In this document: positions 34,945 through 44,533 of the stretch, piece after piece | Layout: the number at the start of each line of letters is the position of its first letter | How positions within the stretch are numbered: the stretch's first letter is position 1 | Assembly: GCF_018390735.1 (NCBI RefSeq) | Contig: NZ_JAHBCL010000018.1 | Coordinates: 1 to 64,000, forward strand | From: Fusibacter paucivorans | GTDB taxonomy: Bacteria > Bacillota > Clostridia > Peptostreptococcales > Acidaminobacteraceae | DNA: 64,000 nt | Direction of reading: 5' to 3' | Made by a program: the position numbers and the translations under genes | Notes under the pieces: generated by a model | Database searches by the model: none | The model's input: the letters and a program-made list of their open reading frames with translations, nothing else | What the model was told of the DNA's origin: nothing

Positions 34945-36330
34945 ATGATTGATATAAACGCCATCACAAATGTGCACTTTATTGGCATTGGTGGTGTCAG
35001 CAACAGTGCCATTGCTGAGATTTTAAATCACAATGGCTACCATGTCAGCGGGTCTGATCTCAATACTTCAACATTAACGAAAAGACTTGCTGACAAAGGC
35101 ATCGTCATTTATCGCGGACATGCCGAAGAAAATGTGCAGGGCGCAGAGCTCGTCGTCTATACAGCCGCTGTAAGCGATGACAATCCGGAACTTCAATATG
35201 CAATGACCAATAATATTCCATGTCTTAGCCGCGCCGAAATGCTCGGTCAGCTCATGCTTGGCTATGAAAAAACCATTGCCATCTCAGGAACCCATGGCAA
35301 GACGACGACGACTTCCATGCTTACACGCATTTTTAACGATCCCACTTATGATCCGACATCTTTGATTGGCGGTGACTTCGCCGACATTGGCAGTAATGTT
35401 CGAATCGGAAAAGGTGAGATTTTTATCACAGAAGCTTGTGAATATAAGGAAAGCTTTTTATCATTTTACCCCTCTATTGGTATTGTTCTAAATGTCGATG
35501 AAGATCATTTAGATTATTACCGAGATCTCGACCATATCGCAAGTGCCTTTGTGAAATTCGCAGGTAATATCCGCGAAGACGGGCTTTTAGTCATTAACGG
35601 TGACGACTTCAATGCACGAAAGGTACGGGCGGCTTATACAGGCAAATGTCTTACCTACGGCATCACTTTGGCATGTGATTTCACGGCAAAGAATATCATT
35701 TACAATAACTATGGCTATCCAACTTTTGACATTTACAATGGGGATACTTTTATCACCAAGATAAGTCTATCCATTCCGGGACAACACAATATCTATAATG
35801 CACTGGCGGCTTTTACTGCCGCCACACAGCTAACATCAGATATTGAAGCCATCGTCACAAGACTCGCTTCTTTCCGAAACGCCAATCGCCGGTTTGAACA
35901 CATTGGTGAAGCGGAAGGCGTTTTGCTGGTAGATGATTATGCGCACCATCCAATGGAGATTAAAGCAACCCTTGATGCCGCCGCCAGAATGGCTAGTGTC
36001 AAACGCATTCGCGTTGCCTTTCAGCCACATACGTATTCACGAACCAAAGAATTGCTGCACGCCTTTTCTGGCGCCTTCACAAATGCCGACGAAGTCATCG
36101 TGACAGATATCTACGCTGCACGTGAGAAAGATCCCGGTGATATTCATGCAAGAGATCTTGTGAAAGCACTTCAGGCAGAGGGTGTTAACGCACTTTACCT
36201 CGAAACTTTCGAAGCCATTGAAGCTCATTTTTTAAAAACTGCTGTAGCCGGCGATCTTATTATGTCCGTTGGCGCCGGTGATATTTATAAGGTCACACAC
36301 ACTTTAGCGCATCAATGGGGCGCTTCATAA
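34945..36330 (+). CDS. murC: UDP-N-acetylmuramate--L-alanine ligase MurC
   Basis: 461-aa Mur ligase that adds the first residue, L-Ala, of the peptidoglycan stem peptide. HFIGIGGVSNSAIAEIL is the UDP-binding glycine loop, AISGTHGKTTTTSM the ATP P loop (about 111-124), and DDYAHHPMEIKATL the C-terminal ligase block; FQPHTYSRTKEL follows. GAGG is 7 nt before the ATG. It is one of few plus-strand genes here and is transcribed divergently from purR. Confidence 0.97.
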   Translation: MIDINAITNVHFIGIGGVSNSAIAEILNHNGYHVSGSDLNTSTLTKRLADKGIVIYRGHAEENVQGAELVVYTAAVSDDNPELQYAMTNNIPCLSRAEMLGQLMLGYEKTIAISGTHGKTTTTSMLTRIFNDPTYDPTSLIGGDFADIGSNVRIGKGEIFITEACEYKESFLSFYPSIGIVLNVDEDHLDYYRDLDHIASAFVKFAGNIREDGLLVINGDDFNARKVRAAYTGKCLTYGITLACDFTAKNIIYNNYGYPTFDIYNGDTFITKISLSIPGQHNIYNALAAFTAATQLTSDIEAIVTRLASFRNANRRFEHIGEAEGVLLVDDYAHHPMEIKATLDAAARMASVKRIRVAFQPHTYSRTKELLHAFSGAFTNADEVIVTDIYAAREKDPGDIHARDLVKALQAEGVNALYLETFEAIEAHFLKTAVAGDLIMSVGAGDIYKVTHTLAHQWGAS

Positions 36331-36375
36331 GCAGGCAAGTCTTTAACAACAGCACACACAAGCACACCTAACAAC

Positions 36376-36424
36376 AAAAGCTTATGTTTCATGGGTTAAC
36401 ACCCATCAAACATAAGCTTTTTAT
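36376..36424 (+). terminator. Bidirectional terminator between murC and LCP gene
   Basis: Long hairpin: outer arms AAAAGCTTATGTTT/AAACATAAGCTTTT and inner arms ATGGGT/ACCCAT. T runs follow on both strands, so it serves convergent murC and the LCP-family gene. Confidence 0.9.
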
Positions 36425-36473
36425 ATGACTGTGATCAATTGTTTTCGCTTTTTTCTGCTATTGCAGGCGCGGA

Positions 36474-37499
36474 TTACTGCGGTGTCTGTTCTGAACTGTT
36501 CCCCGCCGTATCAGTTCCTTCGCCATTATTCGCATCTACGCCGTACAGACCGTACATCAGCGTTTCAAGTTCAGCCGGATCATGAATCCAATAACTCAGA
36601 CCATTCATCATCTTATCCGTCCCCGCGACAGTGTGGAATATAATATCGTCACCTTCCATGCTCGCAGCCTGAATCGCATACCCAAGCGCCGTTTCCAGCG
36701 TCATATCGGTTTTAATGTATTTCATCGCCGTATTGATGACCGTTGGCAGTTTTGAAGACAGCGCCTTCTTCAGCATCGACTTAACAAATGTTTGCTGTCT
36801 TGAAACGCGCTGAATGTCCCCTTCTGAATGTGAGCCATCGTTATTTTTCCGCCAGCGCAAATATTTGACTGTTTCTGCACCGCTCAAGTGATGACTGCCC
36901 TTTGCAAAATGAATATGCAACGGCGGATTATCCCATTCGTCATCATAGTCCATATCAAAAGGAACATTGACATCATAGCCGCCGAGCACATCGACAATTG
37001 CCGCAACCGCTTTAAAGTCTATGCGTACATAATAATCAACCGGGACGCCGAAAAACGCTGCCAGGTAGTTCTTCATCCCTGTACTGCCGCCAACTTCTTT
37101 CATCCCATATACGGCATTAATCTTTTTCTGTGTTGGATCATTAAAGCCTTCAATTGGATAATAGGTATCTCTCGGAACTGAAATAACATCCATTGCTGCT
37201 GTATCAGGATCAAAACTGATGAGCATCATGGTATCCGCTAACCCGTCGTTGAGACCAAATGCGATGATGTTAATTCTATTTGAAGCATCTGCTAATTTTT
37301 CGAGTTCCGTGCGATTATCCACTTCGACAGGTTCCTCCGGCTCTGTTGACACAGGCACTTCCGTTGATACCGGCTTGTCAATAGATGCCGTTTGAATAAG
37401 CTCATTTTCATAATATTTGTCCAGTGCAAAATATGCACCTGTAAACATTGCCGTGAACGCGACAAATGCCAAAATAAAAATTCTCAGGTATACTCTCAA
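36474..37499 (-). CDS. LytR-CpsA-Psr (LCP) family wall polymer ligase
   Basis: 341-aa membrane protein that attaches teichoic acid-like or capsular polymers to peptidoglycan. One N-terminal membrane helix (about 5-28) is followed by a Thr/Glu/Pro linker and the LCP domain: DTMMLISFDPDTAAMDVISVPRDTY, KKINAVYGMKEVGG, then DYYVRIDFKAVAAIVDVLGGYDV and the arginine-rich pocket LRWRKNNDGSHSEGDIQRVSRQQ. The start is a TTG at 37499 with GGAG 7 nt upstream; an upstream in-frame GTG would give an unlikely polar extension before the membrane helix. Confidence 0.92.
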   Translation of the reverse strand: MRVYLRIFILAFVAFTAMFTGAYFALDKYYENELIQTASIDKPVSTEVPVSTEPEEPVEVDNRTELEKLADASNRINIIAFGLNDGLADTMMLISFDPDTAAMDVISVPRDTYYPIEGFNDPTQKKINAVYGMKEVGGSTGMKNYLAAFFGVPVDYYVRIDFKAVAAIVDVLGGYDVNVPFDMDYDDEWDNPPLHIHFAKGSHHLSGAETVKYLRWRKNNDGSHSEGDIQRVSRQQTFVKSMLKKALSSKLPTVINTAMKYIKTDMTLETALGYAIQAASMEGDDIIFHTVAGTDKMMNGLSYWIHDPAELETLMYGLYGVDANNGEGTDTAGNSSEQTPQ

Positions 37500-37612
37500 A
37501 GGTATTTCTCCTCTTCGTTTCAATAATTGCCTACATTCTATCACAAATTCTTTACAAGAAATTATTCGTTTTGGTTACAATTCTATTACAGGATACCATC
37601 TGTAGCCACTGT

Positions 37613-37936
37613 TCAATGTAATAGACTTTCTAAAAAAAAGCCGAATGCCATCAACCAGACAGCAATGCCAATCGGACCAATTGCATCGCTGAGAGAATCT
37701 TTGGCATCGTCCTCACGATAACGTCTCTGTGTAAAAAAATCAAACCGCTTTCCAGGTGAGCCAACCATATAGTAAATGGCAACCAACATCATCATGACTG
37801 CTGCAATCAGCGTTAACACATACGCTCCTGATAAAAATCCCCATCCAAAGATGAGGCCAATCACACCGCCAAGCGCTAAAGCACCTGCTGTTAATGCAGC
37901 CGTTATCTTCAACCATCTCAACATCGATTCTTTCAT
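37613..37936 (-). CDS. Small membrane protein of unknown function (3 TM)
   Basis: 107-aa protein not recognised. Three hydrophobic segments are predicted by eye: about 8-30, 34-56 and 85-105, with a basic/acidic cytoplasmic loop containing KRFDFFTQRRYREDDAKDS between the second and third. GGAGG lies 4 nt before the ATG at 37936. It begins 8 bp after lspA ends, so it is probably co-translated with lspA. No catalytic residues stand out. Confidence 0.75.
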   Translation of the reverse strand: MKESMLRWLKITAALTAGALALGGVIGLIFGWGFLSGAYVLTLIAAVMMMLVAIYYMVGSPGKRFDFFTQRRYREDDAKDSLSDAIGPIGIAVWLMAFGFFLESLLH

Positions 37937-37944
37937 CACGCCTC

Positions 37945-38397
37945 CTAAAGATTATAATCTAAAAACAGCGTTGCAATGGCGAGCAGGATAACGCCACTGA
38001 CAATGGCAACATCTGCTACATTAAAAATCGGAAAGTTTATAAATTTAAATTCGAAAAAATCAACCACATAATTAAAGCGTACGCGATCAATGAAATTACC
38101 AATGGCGCCTGCCATAATCAAGCTATAAGAAAGCTGTACAATAAAGTGCTCGTGATTCTTAACCGCTCTGATAAACAGCCCAAAAATGGCCCCTAAAATA
38201 ATAAAGGTAATTAGAATGAGCACCAACTGTTTGCCGCTTAATATGCTGAAAGCAGCCCCTGTATTCTCAATGTATCTCAGTCCCAGTATACCGGGTATCA
38301 ATGTTCTAATCGGCTGTCCCATTAGATTGTCAATCGCCCACGCTTTCATCCATTGATCTAGGACAATCAATACGCAGGTTAATGCAAAATATAACAA
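37945..38397 (-). CDS. lspA: Signal peptidase II (lipoprotein signal peptidase)
   Basis: 150-aa, four-helix aspartyl protease that cuts prolipoproteins such as the PrsA-like one here. Conserved VLDQWMKAW, NTGAAFSIL, and the catalytic Asp pair in GAIGNFIDRVRF and VVDFFEF are present. The start is a TTG at 38397 behind GGAGG, overlapping the end region of the cardiolipin synthase gene (8 bp gap). No pseudouridine synthase gene follows, unlike in many Firmicutes. Confidence 0.95.
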   Translation of the reverse strand: MLYFALTCVLIVLDQWMKAWAIDNLMGQPIRTLIPGILGLRYIENTGAAFSILSGKQLVLILITFIILGAIFGLFIRAVKNHEHFIVQLSYSLIMAGAIGNFIDRVRFNYVVDFFEFKFINFPIFNVADVAIVSGVILLAIATLFLDYNL

Positions 38398-38405
38398 GCT
38401 ACCTC

Positions 38406-39959
38406 CTATTGCAGCGGCGAAACAAGTCTCCCCAATGCCTCTAAAAATCGTTCTCTAAACGGACGCTTTTCAAAAGATTCGAGGATGAATTCACGACAAT
38501 CCTCTAAATCTCGGATAAAATCTTCTTCCAAGCGTATAATGACCTCTTCATCGTAGATAAAAGCGTTGATTTCAAAATTAATCTCCATTGAACGTATGTC
38601 AAGATTAGCCGTCCCAACCGTTGCGGACAATCGATCGACAATCATAATTTTCGAATGAATAAAACCATTATTGTATCGGTAAATTTTCACGCCGGCCTTG
38701 AGCAGCGGTTCAATATTCGCACGAGAAGCCCAATAGACAAAAAAATGATCCGGCTGAGACGGAATGATTATTCGGACGTCTACACCACTGAGCGCCGCCG
38801 TCTTAAGTCCCATCATCAAACTGTCTTCAGGTACGAGATAAGGCGTCGTAATCCAAATCTTGTCGTTGGCACTGGCAATCATTTTGTAATAGGCCTGCAA
38901 AATCGACTGCCATTCTGAGTCAGGACCAGAAGCCGCAATTTGGAGCATCGAAATGCGCTGTACATGATGCTGCGGATAATAAGTCGCCCCCGTCAGCATT
39001 TGATTGGAAACAAAGTTCCAGTCATTTAAAAAAATCGTTTGTATCGCATAAACACCTTCCCCCTTGATTTCAAGATGCGTGTCACGCCAGAATTTAAATT
39101 TATCAGACATCCCTAAATATTCATCGCCAATGTTTAACCCGCCAACAAACCCGACTTTCCCGTCAATAACGGCAATCTTACGGTGATTGCGATAATTAAG
39201 ATCTCTTGAAAGCAGTGGGAATGCCACCGGAAAAAACGCGAACACTTCAACGCCGGCGCGTTTAAGGCTGTCCAAATAATACGGCGTCAGCTTCCATGAT
39301 CCGACGGCATCATAAATCAGCCTGACCTTAACACCCTCGTTGGATTTGGCTATGAGCAAACGTCTAATCTCATTGCCAATTTGATCGTTTTTAATGATAA
39401 AGTACTCTATATGAATATGATGCTCGGCCCGTTCGATCGCTTCAATCAGTTGGTTGAACTTCGCAATACCGTTGGTCAGCACCTTTACTTCATTACGTAT
39501 CGCAAACGGCGCATGGGCATTTTGCAACAGCAAATGCACCAGTCGTTTATTATATGGATTGGTTGCATGCGGCAATTCAATAATATCCAGCAAGCTTCTC
39601 TGAATTTCAGCTGCTTTCAACATTTGTTCCGAATCTCTTAAGTGCTTTGCTTCTGAACGATATTTTTTACGGTAGCTCCTACCGAACAAAACGTAAAGGA
39701 CAAATCCCAGCAGCGGCAAAAGCGTAAGCACCAGCAACCATGCCACTGTTCTGGACGGATTGCTGTTTTCTAGGAAGATCACCAGTCCAATCCAGACAAT
39801 ATTGATGCGAAAAAGCGTATCCAATACCTTAGGAACCCATTCGAGCCATGGATAAAATTGGACATAATAAAGCAACGCCTCGTAGCTCACAAACACGAGC
39901 CCCGCAGCAATTAAAACCAACAGTATCAGTGCTATGGCGCGCTTAATCTGTCTTTCCAC
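38406..39959 (-). CDS. cls: Cardiolipin synthase (two-HKD phospholipase D family)
   Basis: 517-aa membrane enzyme that makes cardiolipin from two phosphatidylglycerol molecules. Two N-terminal hydrophobic helices (about 8-28 and 42-88) precede two HKD motifs: NYRNHRKIAVIDGKVGFVGG and GFIHSKIMIVDRLSATVGTANLD. Length is typical. The start is a GTG at 39959 with GAGGTG 4 nt upstream. It runs into lspA and is 15 bp after trmB. Confidence 0.95.
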   Translation of the reverse strand: MERQIKRAIALILLVLIAAGLVFVSYEALLYYVQFYPWLEWVPKVLDTLFRINIVWIGLVIFLENSNPSRTVAWLLVLTLLPLLGFVLYVLFGRSYRKKYRSEAKHLRDSEQMLKAAEIQRSLLDIIELPHATNPYNKRLVHLLLQNAHAPFAIRNEVKVLTNGIAKFNQLIEAIERAEHHIHIEYFIIKNDQIGNEIRRLLIAKSNEGVKVRLIYDAVGSWKLTPYYLDSLKRAGVEVFAFFPVAFPLLSRDLNYRNHRKIAVIDGKVGFVGGLNIGDEYLGMSDKFKFWRDTHLEIKGEGVYAIQTIFLNDWNFVSNQMLTGATYYPQHHVQRISMLQIAASGPDSEWQSILQAYYKMIASANDKIWITTPYLVPEDSLMMGLKTAALSGVDVRIIIPSQPDHFFVYWASRANIEPLLKAGVKIYRYNNGFIHSKIMIVDRLSATVGTANLDIRSMEINFEINAFIYDEEVIIRLEEDFIRDLEDCREFILESFEKRPFRERFLEALGRLVSPLQ

Positions 39960-39974
39960 GGAACACCTCTATTA

Positions 39975-40616
39975 TTAAAGTCTAAATTGTGCTTCGACGC
40001 GATAAATCGGCATCCCCATTTCAGAAAACTTTTGTTCATATTCCGTCATAACATTCCACGGAATGGGGTTGCTGTGCAAATCTAGCGAAATCGCACGCAT
40101 CTTCATATCACAATCTGCAAATTCATTAAGTGAAAATTCAAAGAGCAGCTGATTATCTGTCTTAAGATAAATCCAGCCATCGGGTTTTAGTACCTCATGG
40201 TATTTCATCAAGAAGTCCCGATAAGTCAGCCGCCTTTTATAGTGCCTCTTTTTAGGCCACGGATCACTGAAATTCAAATAAATGCGCGTCAGCTCATCAG
40301 GTGCAAACACTTGGTCTAAAAACGCCAAATCCAGCTTAATTAACCTCAAGTTCGGTACATTTGCTTTTGCTGCTTTCTCTGCCGCCTTCAACATGACTTC
40401 TGTAATGACATCCACCATGATGAAATTAACGTCTGGATGGCGCTTAGCCATCTCAATGATAAAACTTCCCTTGCCGCCACCAAATTCCGCATAGATCGGC
40501 GCATCATTGCCAAATACTTGCTGCCATGCACCACGATGCATCATTGGCGCATCAATATAAACTGTATCAAACGCCAGTAAGGCCTCCATAGCCCCCGGCT
40601 TCTTACGAACACGCAA
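39975..40616 (-). CDS. trmB: tRNA (guanine-N7-)-methyltransferase
   Basis: 213-aa methyltransferase that makes m7G46 in tRNA. The SAM-binding loop AEFGGGKGSFI, the acidic VDVITEVMLKA strand and the signature NFSDPWPKKRHYKRRLTY, ending in TEYEQKF, identify TrmB. The start is a TTG at 40616 (LRVRKK), supported by GAGGTG 5 nt upstream and by the conserved RVRKKP N-terminus of the family. Confidence 0.96.
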   Translation of the reverse strand: MRVRKKPGAMEALLAFDTVYIDAPMMHRGAWQQVFGNDAPIYAEFGGGKGSFIIEMAKRHPDVNFIMVDVITEVMLKAAEKAAKANVPNLRLIKLDLAFLDQVFAPDELTRIYLNFSDPWPKKRHYKRRLTYRDFLMKYHEVLKPDGWIYLKTDNQLLFEFSLNEFADCDMKMRAISLDLHSNPIPWNVMTEYEQKFSEMGMPIYRVEAQFRL

Positions 40617-40696
40617 TTTTTCACCTCTTGCTTAAAACTTCATTACTCATTATAACAAATCTTGCCCTTTTGAGCACACTTTCTATTCTCGTCGTA

Positions 40697-41326
40697 TCAA
40701 TCCGTAAAAATTCTAGGATTTTCACTCCATTTCATCAAAACATCAAGTTGTGCTTTTGGCACAATTTCCCTTTCGACGGCAATCGGCAACAGCGTCTTAT
40801 AATCTGAAAGTGTTTCAAATGGGATTGCTTTTGCCGCAAAAGCATCTGTCACTGCTGCAAAATTGTAGCTGAAAATCGCCAATACACCGAGTACGACGGC
40901 ACCTTCATCCGTTAGCGCATTGCAGGCGGCAATTGAACTGCCTCCTGTAGATAGCAAATCCTCAATAAGAACCACTTTTTGACCTTTTTTAAAATCACCT
41001 TCAATTTGCTTGCCCTTGCCGTGGCCTTTTGCACCGCTTCTGACATAAACCATTGGCAGATCCAGAATATCAGCAACCCATGCGGCATGGGGAATACCAG
41101 CTGTCGCCGTTCCCGCAATCACTTCTGCATCAGGGTAATTCGCTTTGATGCGATCAGCAAAACCCATTGCGATCATGTTCCGTACGGCAGGATGACTAAT
41201 CGTCATTCGATTATCACAGTACACAGGCGACTTAATCCCAGATACCCATGTGAATAAATTTGTTTCATCTACAATCGATACTGCTTTAATATCCAGCAGT
41301 GCCCCTGCAATTTTTTCTGCTAGCAT
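40697..41326 (-). CDS. pyrE: Orotate phosphoribosyltransferase
   Basis: 209-aa pyrimidine enzyme joining orotate and PRPP to make OMP. FTWVSGIKSPVYCDNR matches the N-terminal orotate loop; YVRSGAKGHGKGKQIEG is the flexible catalytic loop and VVLIEDLLSTGGSS the PRPP-binding motif. GGAGG lies 5 nt before the ATG. It stands apart from other pyr genes, which are not in this window. Confidence 0.95.
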   Translation of the reverse strand: MLAEKIAGALLDIKAVSIVDETNLFTWVSGIKSPVYCDNRMTISHPAVRNMIAMGFADRIKANYPDAEVIAGTATAGIPHAAWVADILDLPMVYVRSGAKGHGKGKQIEGDFKKGQKVVLIEDLLSTGGSSIAACNALTDEGAVVLGVLAIFSYNFAAVTDAFAAKAIPFETLSDYKTLLPIAVEREIVPKAQLDVLMKWSENPRIFTD

Positions 41327-41452
41327 ACATGCCTCCTACAATTGTTTTATTATACCATCAATATGCCCTCAAACATATGGAAAAGTCTTCAAGATCATAC
41401 TCAGAATTATCTTCACAGTCTTGCCGACACGATCTTTTTCACACAATCATTC

Positions 41453-43057
41453 TCACTCATCTTTCACTGCTGTTTCCGAGTAACGATTGCCAGCATTCCA
41501 AAGCATAAATTCGTCTATGCCGTTATCTGATAGTGCCTGAATCTGCGCTTCGACTTCTGCTGCACCATAACGAATATGTCCTTTTACCCATGTTGCGGTA
41601 AAATCCTGTATCCACGGTCTAATCTGTGCCGGTGTTTCTAGATTCTCATTCCGTTTTAGAGCATCTTTAATAGAGGCATCCACCGTTGCATACGGCTGCG
41701 CATCAGGCACAGACAGTCCAAAATTATTGGTACCGTAATGACTTGGATACATCATTGGACAAATATAGTCGACAACATTGGCAATTGCTTCCCAATGCTG
41801 ACCAATGCCAACATCGTTAATTGCTGTTGCAGCCCATCCGAAGACATCGGCAGACACATAGACATGCATCGGACTTAATTCGCCGTAAGCATATTTTAAA
41901 TAATTTTGAATCGCCGCAACTTGTGTTGCGCCTGTTTCATTTCGAAAATCAATCCTATCCTTATTGGAGATTGCGGGAAACCGAACATAGTCAAACTGGA
42001 TTTCATCAAAGCCCTTTGCCGCCGCTTCTTTTGCAACCCCTACATTATAAGCCCATAAATCTTCATTGTATGCCGATGCCCAAATAAGGCCGTCTGCATC
42101 ACTGTATAATCCGCCGCCTTTATAGACAATAGCTTTATCTGTATTCGCTTTAGCATAAACTGGCGATTTGAAGGTTACAATTCGAGCGATTAGGTAAATT
42201 TCATGTGCTTTCAGTTTTTGAACAAAGGAATCAATGTCTTTTATATAAACGCTGTCATTGGCGCTAGGATTGTATTGGCCAGCCGCATCTGTATAAAATA
42301 AAAGCTTCCCGCTGTCATCTTTAACATCAATGACCATTGTATTTAAGGATGTCTGATCAATCAAATCAATCAGCTCATCAATTCTTGCTGTGGAAGCCGA
42401 CGGCCCGGTTACGTATATGCCTTTTACCACTTGAGGCGGATTGTCTTCATATGAACCGCCTTTTTCAAATGCAGTGTAATCCGCATCTTCATATGGCTTT
42501 GTAATAAAGTCTGCACGCGATCTTACGAGATCTGAATATGCAACAAACCCTATTGGCTTTAACGCATCATATGAACTCTTAATTTCAACCCACTTCGGAT
42601 TGCCTTCATTATCTTCAATGTAATCTGATGCATAAATCTCCGTGCGCTTTGACAGCGTCGCAATTGGCACTTCTGCGGCTGCTGTCGTTTCGCCCTCGAC
42701 GGTTGGGTCGTCTCCACTTGCATCTTCCGATACAGAAGCATAGACTGCTGCATCATTTTTCGCAATGTACCACGTATTTTCTGCGATGTCTTTCTCAATT
42801 TTTTCCAGTCGTTCTGCCTCGAGCCTTTCTTTTTCAATGCGTTCCGCTTCAAGGCGCTCTGCCTCGAGGCGCTCTGCTTCAAGTCTCGCTTGTTTTTCGC
42901 TTTCGGTCTCATCATTTGATGGCATGGCAGTCACTTCATCTGCCGCCGTTTCATTTCCAGAACGCGCAAAAAGATTGTACTGGCGCCCGATAATCACAAA
43001 GGCCACCAATACAATCGCAATACCCATTATGGCGAGAAGCTTTTTAGATTGCTTCAT
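41453..43057 (-). CDS. Putative glycoside hydrolase (DUF4015-type) with N-terminal coiled coil
   Basis: 534-aa membrane-anchored protein. An N-terminal hydrophobic anchor (about 7-25) is followed by a charged coiled coil (about 50-95) built from repeated RLEAE units, then a bacterial-SH3-like strand region (about 95-185), and the DUF4015 putative glycosidase barrel (about 205-525): GIYVTGPSASTARIDELIDLI, VIDVKDDSGKLLFY, GFDEIQFDYVRFP, YVSADVFGWAA and YPSHYG. It probably acts on cell-wall glycan outside the membrane. It is 9 bp after the L,D-transpeptidase gene, supporting a joint role in wall remodelling. The exact bond cut is unknown. Confidence 0.88.
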   Translation of the reverse strand: MKQSKKLLAIMGIAIVLVAFVIIGRQYNLFARSGNETAADEVTAMPSNDETESEKQARLEAERLEAERLEAERIEKERLEAERLEKIEKDIAENTWYIAKNDAAVYASVSEDASGDDPTVEGETTAAAEVPIATLSKRTEIYASDYIEDNEGNPKWVEIKSSYDALKPIGFVAYSDLVRSRADFITKPYEDADYTAFEKGGSYEDNPPQVVKGIYVTGPSASTARIDELIDLIDQTSLNTMVIDVKDDSGKLLFYTDAAGQYNPSANDSVYIKDIDSFVQKLKAHEIYLIARIVTFKSPVYAKANTDKAIVYKGGGLYSDADGLIWASAYNEDLWAYNVGVAKEAAAKGFDEIQFDYVRFPAISNKDRIDFRNETGATQVAAIQNYLKYAYGELSPMHVYVSADVFGWAATAINDVGIGQHWEAIANVVDYICPMMYPSHYGTNNFGLSVPDAQPYATVDASIKDALKRNENLETPAQIRPWIQDFTATWVKGHIRYGAAEVEAQIQALSDNGIDEFMLWNAGNRYSETAVKDE

Positions 43058-43066
43058 TCAATTCTC

Positions 43067-44440
43067 CTATTCAGATATAATAATAATACTTTGATCCAAT
43101 ACAATCCAGTTGTACATGAATTCAGCATGAGAAGTTGGGTTTCGAACACATTTATGCGAAAGCGGAATCGTTCCAAGTGTATATGAATACTCAATGTGTC
43201 CCGGATCTATTGGACCACCAATGCGAATGTCTTCGTACTCAGCTTCTTTAATCAAAAGATTATTTTCATCATATTCCGCTTCACTAACCAGTTTTTGCTC
43301 TGTAACCCATTGATATGTCACAGGAAATCCGTGCAGATACGCACCACCGTTAAAGCGAATAGCAAACGGTGCATAGCCATCTAATTCTTTTGTCACATCG
43401 TCGAGATAGATAAACTGATCTTTTTTCTGAATAGCGGCATAATATCCCGGAACTGTCTTTTCTTTAAACTCCGCTTCTTTGCCGGATGTCGCATAAGACA
43501 GTGAGCGAACCACCCATTGGTCTTCAACAAGATCTAGCGTAGAGATATTTTGATTGTGCAGGTCCATAAAAACAACTTGATTGATCGCTTTGACAGAATT
43601 TGAAGTAGAAACAAACTTTTTCGGTACATAGCCTTCTGCATCAATGTCCGGAACATATACATAATACAGATCGCCGCTGTCATCCAAGATATCAAAAATT
43701 TGCCCATCCAGCAAATATCTAAAAGCACTGTCGGTACTGTTCGTCTCATACAACGGTGCTGACTGATCGCGCTTATTGCCAAAGGCATCTGTGTCACTGC
43801 CGTTATTGAGTGGTGCTCTGCCGCTGTAATTCTTATAATTATTTATTTTGCCCATTTTTCTCGCACCATCGAAAAAAGTTTCAAGGTGTTCGATTTTATC
43901 GAGCGCCACATCAAATCGAAATTGTCTAAACGATACGATTTTCGAGTAAATATAGCCTGTCTTGATTTCTTCGTTTTCATACCAGTACACGCGGTACCAC
44001 TCATCGCCATCTGACTTTACGAAATACTGCCCTTTAACTTTTTCGAAGACATTCATCTTGCCGTAAAGTCCCAAGCTCTTAATAACGGGACTAGCCGTCG
44101 TCGGCTGCTGACGGATGTTGACGGCATTATTGACCGCAACAATATAATAGTAGCCAACATGGTATTTATTATACGCAATTTCATCTAAATTAATGCGTTC
44201 AGGCGGATTCAGCGAATAGGATTCCACCAATGTAAAACCTTCATTGTTCTGTTTGACGACCTCTATCGCATCGCCAGTCGTCGTACCACCTGTTTCAGAT
44301 ACTGCCGGTTTTTCGACACCAATTGCAGCACCTGTATCTTGAGGCATTTCAGGCACTTCTTTTGATTCTGCAAAATTCATATTGGCAATCCCAAAAATTA
44401 AGGCCATCAGTACAATTGTTTTCTTTGTGAGTTTCAGCAT
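43067..44440 (-). CDS. L,D-transpeptidase (YkuD domain) with SH3-like domain
   Basis: 457-aa exported protein with a signal peptide (about 1-24, ending NFA). An SH3b region (NAVNIRQQPTTASPVIKSLG) suggests wall binding, and the C-terminal YkuD domain has FNGGAYLHGFPV with the conserved His and the catalytic SHKCVRNPTSH with Cys431. Family enzymes usually read SHGCVR; Lys replaces Gly here. It would form 3-3 cross-links or attach proteins to peptidoglycan. It precedes the DUF4015 glycosidase in the same orientation. Confidence 0.9.
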   Translation of the reverse strand: MLKLTKKTIVLMALIFGIANMNFAESKEVPEMPQDTGAAIGVEKPAVSETGGTTTGDAIEVVKQNNEGFTLVESYSLNPPERINLDEIAYNKYHVGYYYIVAVNNAVNIRQQPTTASPVIKSLGLYGKMNVFEKVKGQYFVKSDGDEWYRVYWYENEEIKTGYIYSKIVSFRQFRFDVALDKIEHLETFFDGARKMGKINNYKNYSGRAPLNNGSDTDAFGNKRDQSAPLYETNSTDSAFRYLLDGQIFDILDDSGDLYYVYVPDIDAEGYVPKKFVSTSNSVKAINQVVFMDLHNQNISTLDLVEDQWVVRSLSYATSGKEAEFKEKTVPGYYAAIQKKDQFIYLDDVTKELDGYAPFAIRFNGGAYLHGFPVTYQWVTEQKLVSEAEYDENNLLIKEAEYEDIRIGGPIDPGHIEYSYTLGTIPLSHKCVRNPTSHAEFMYNWIVLDQSIIIISE

Positions 44441-44533
44441 ATACGCCCCTTTTAGTCTCTCTCTTCTGCTTATTTTAAATATGAGTTCTTTTCTATTGTA
44501 CCAAAAACCTATGGCCCCTGCTTTACAGGATTG

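Noticed and set aside
42800-42890. 15-bp tandem repeat as a possible repeat element
   Set aside because: It is in frame and encodes the RLEAE coiled coil of the DUF4015 protein; a coding repeat, not a mobile or CRISPR-like element.
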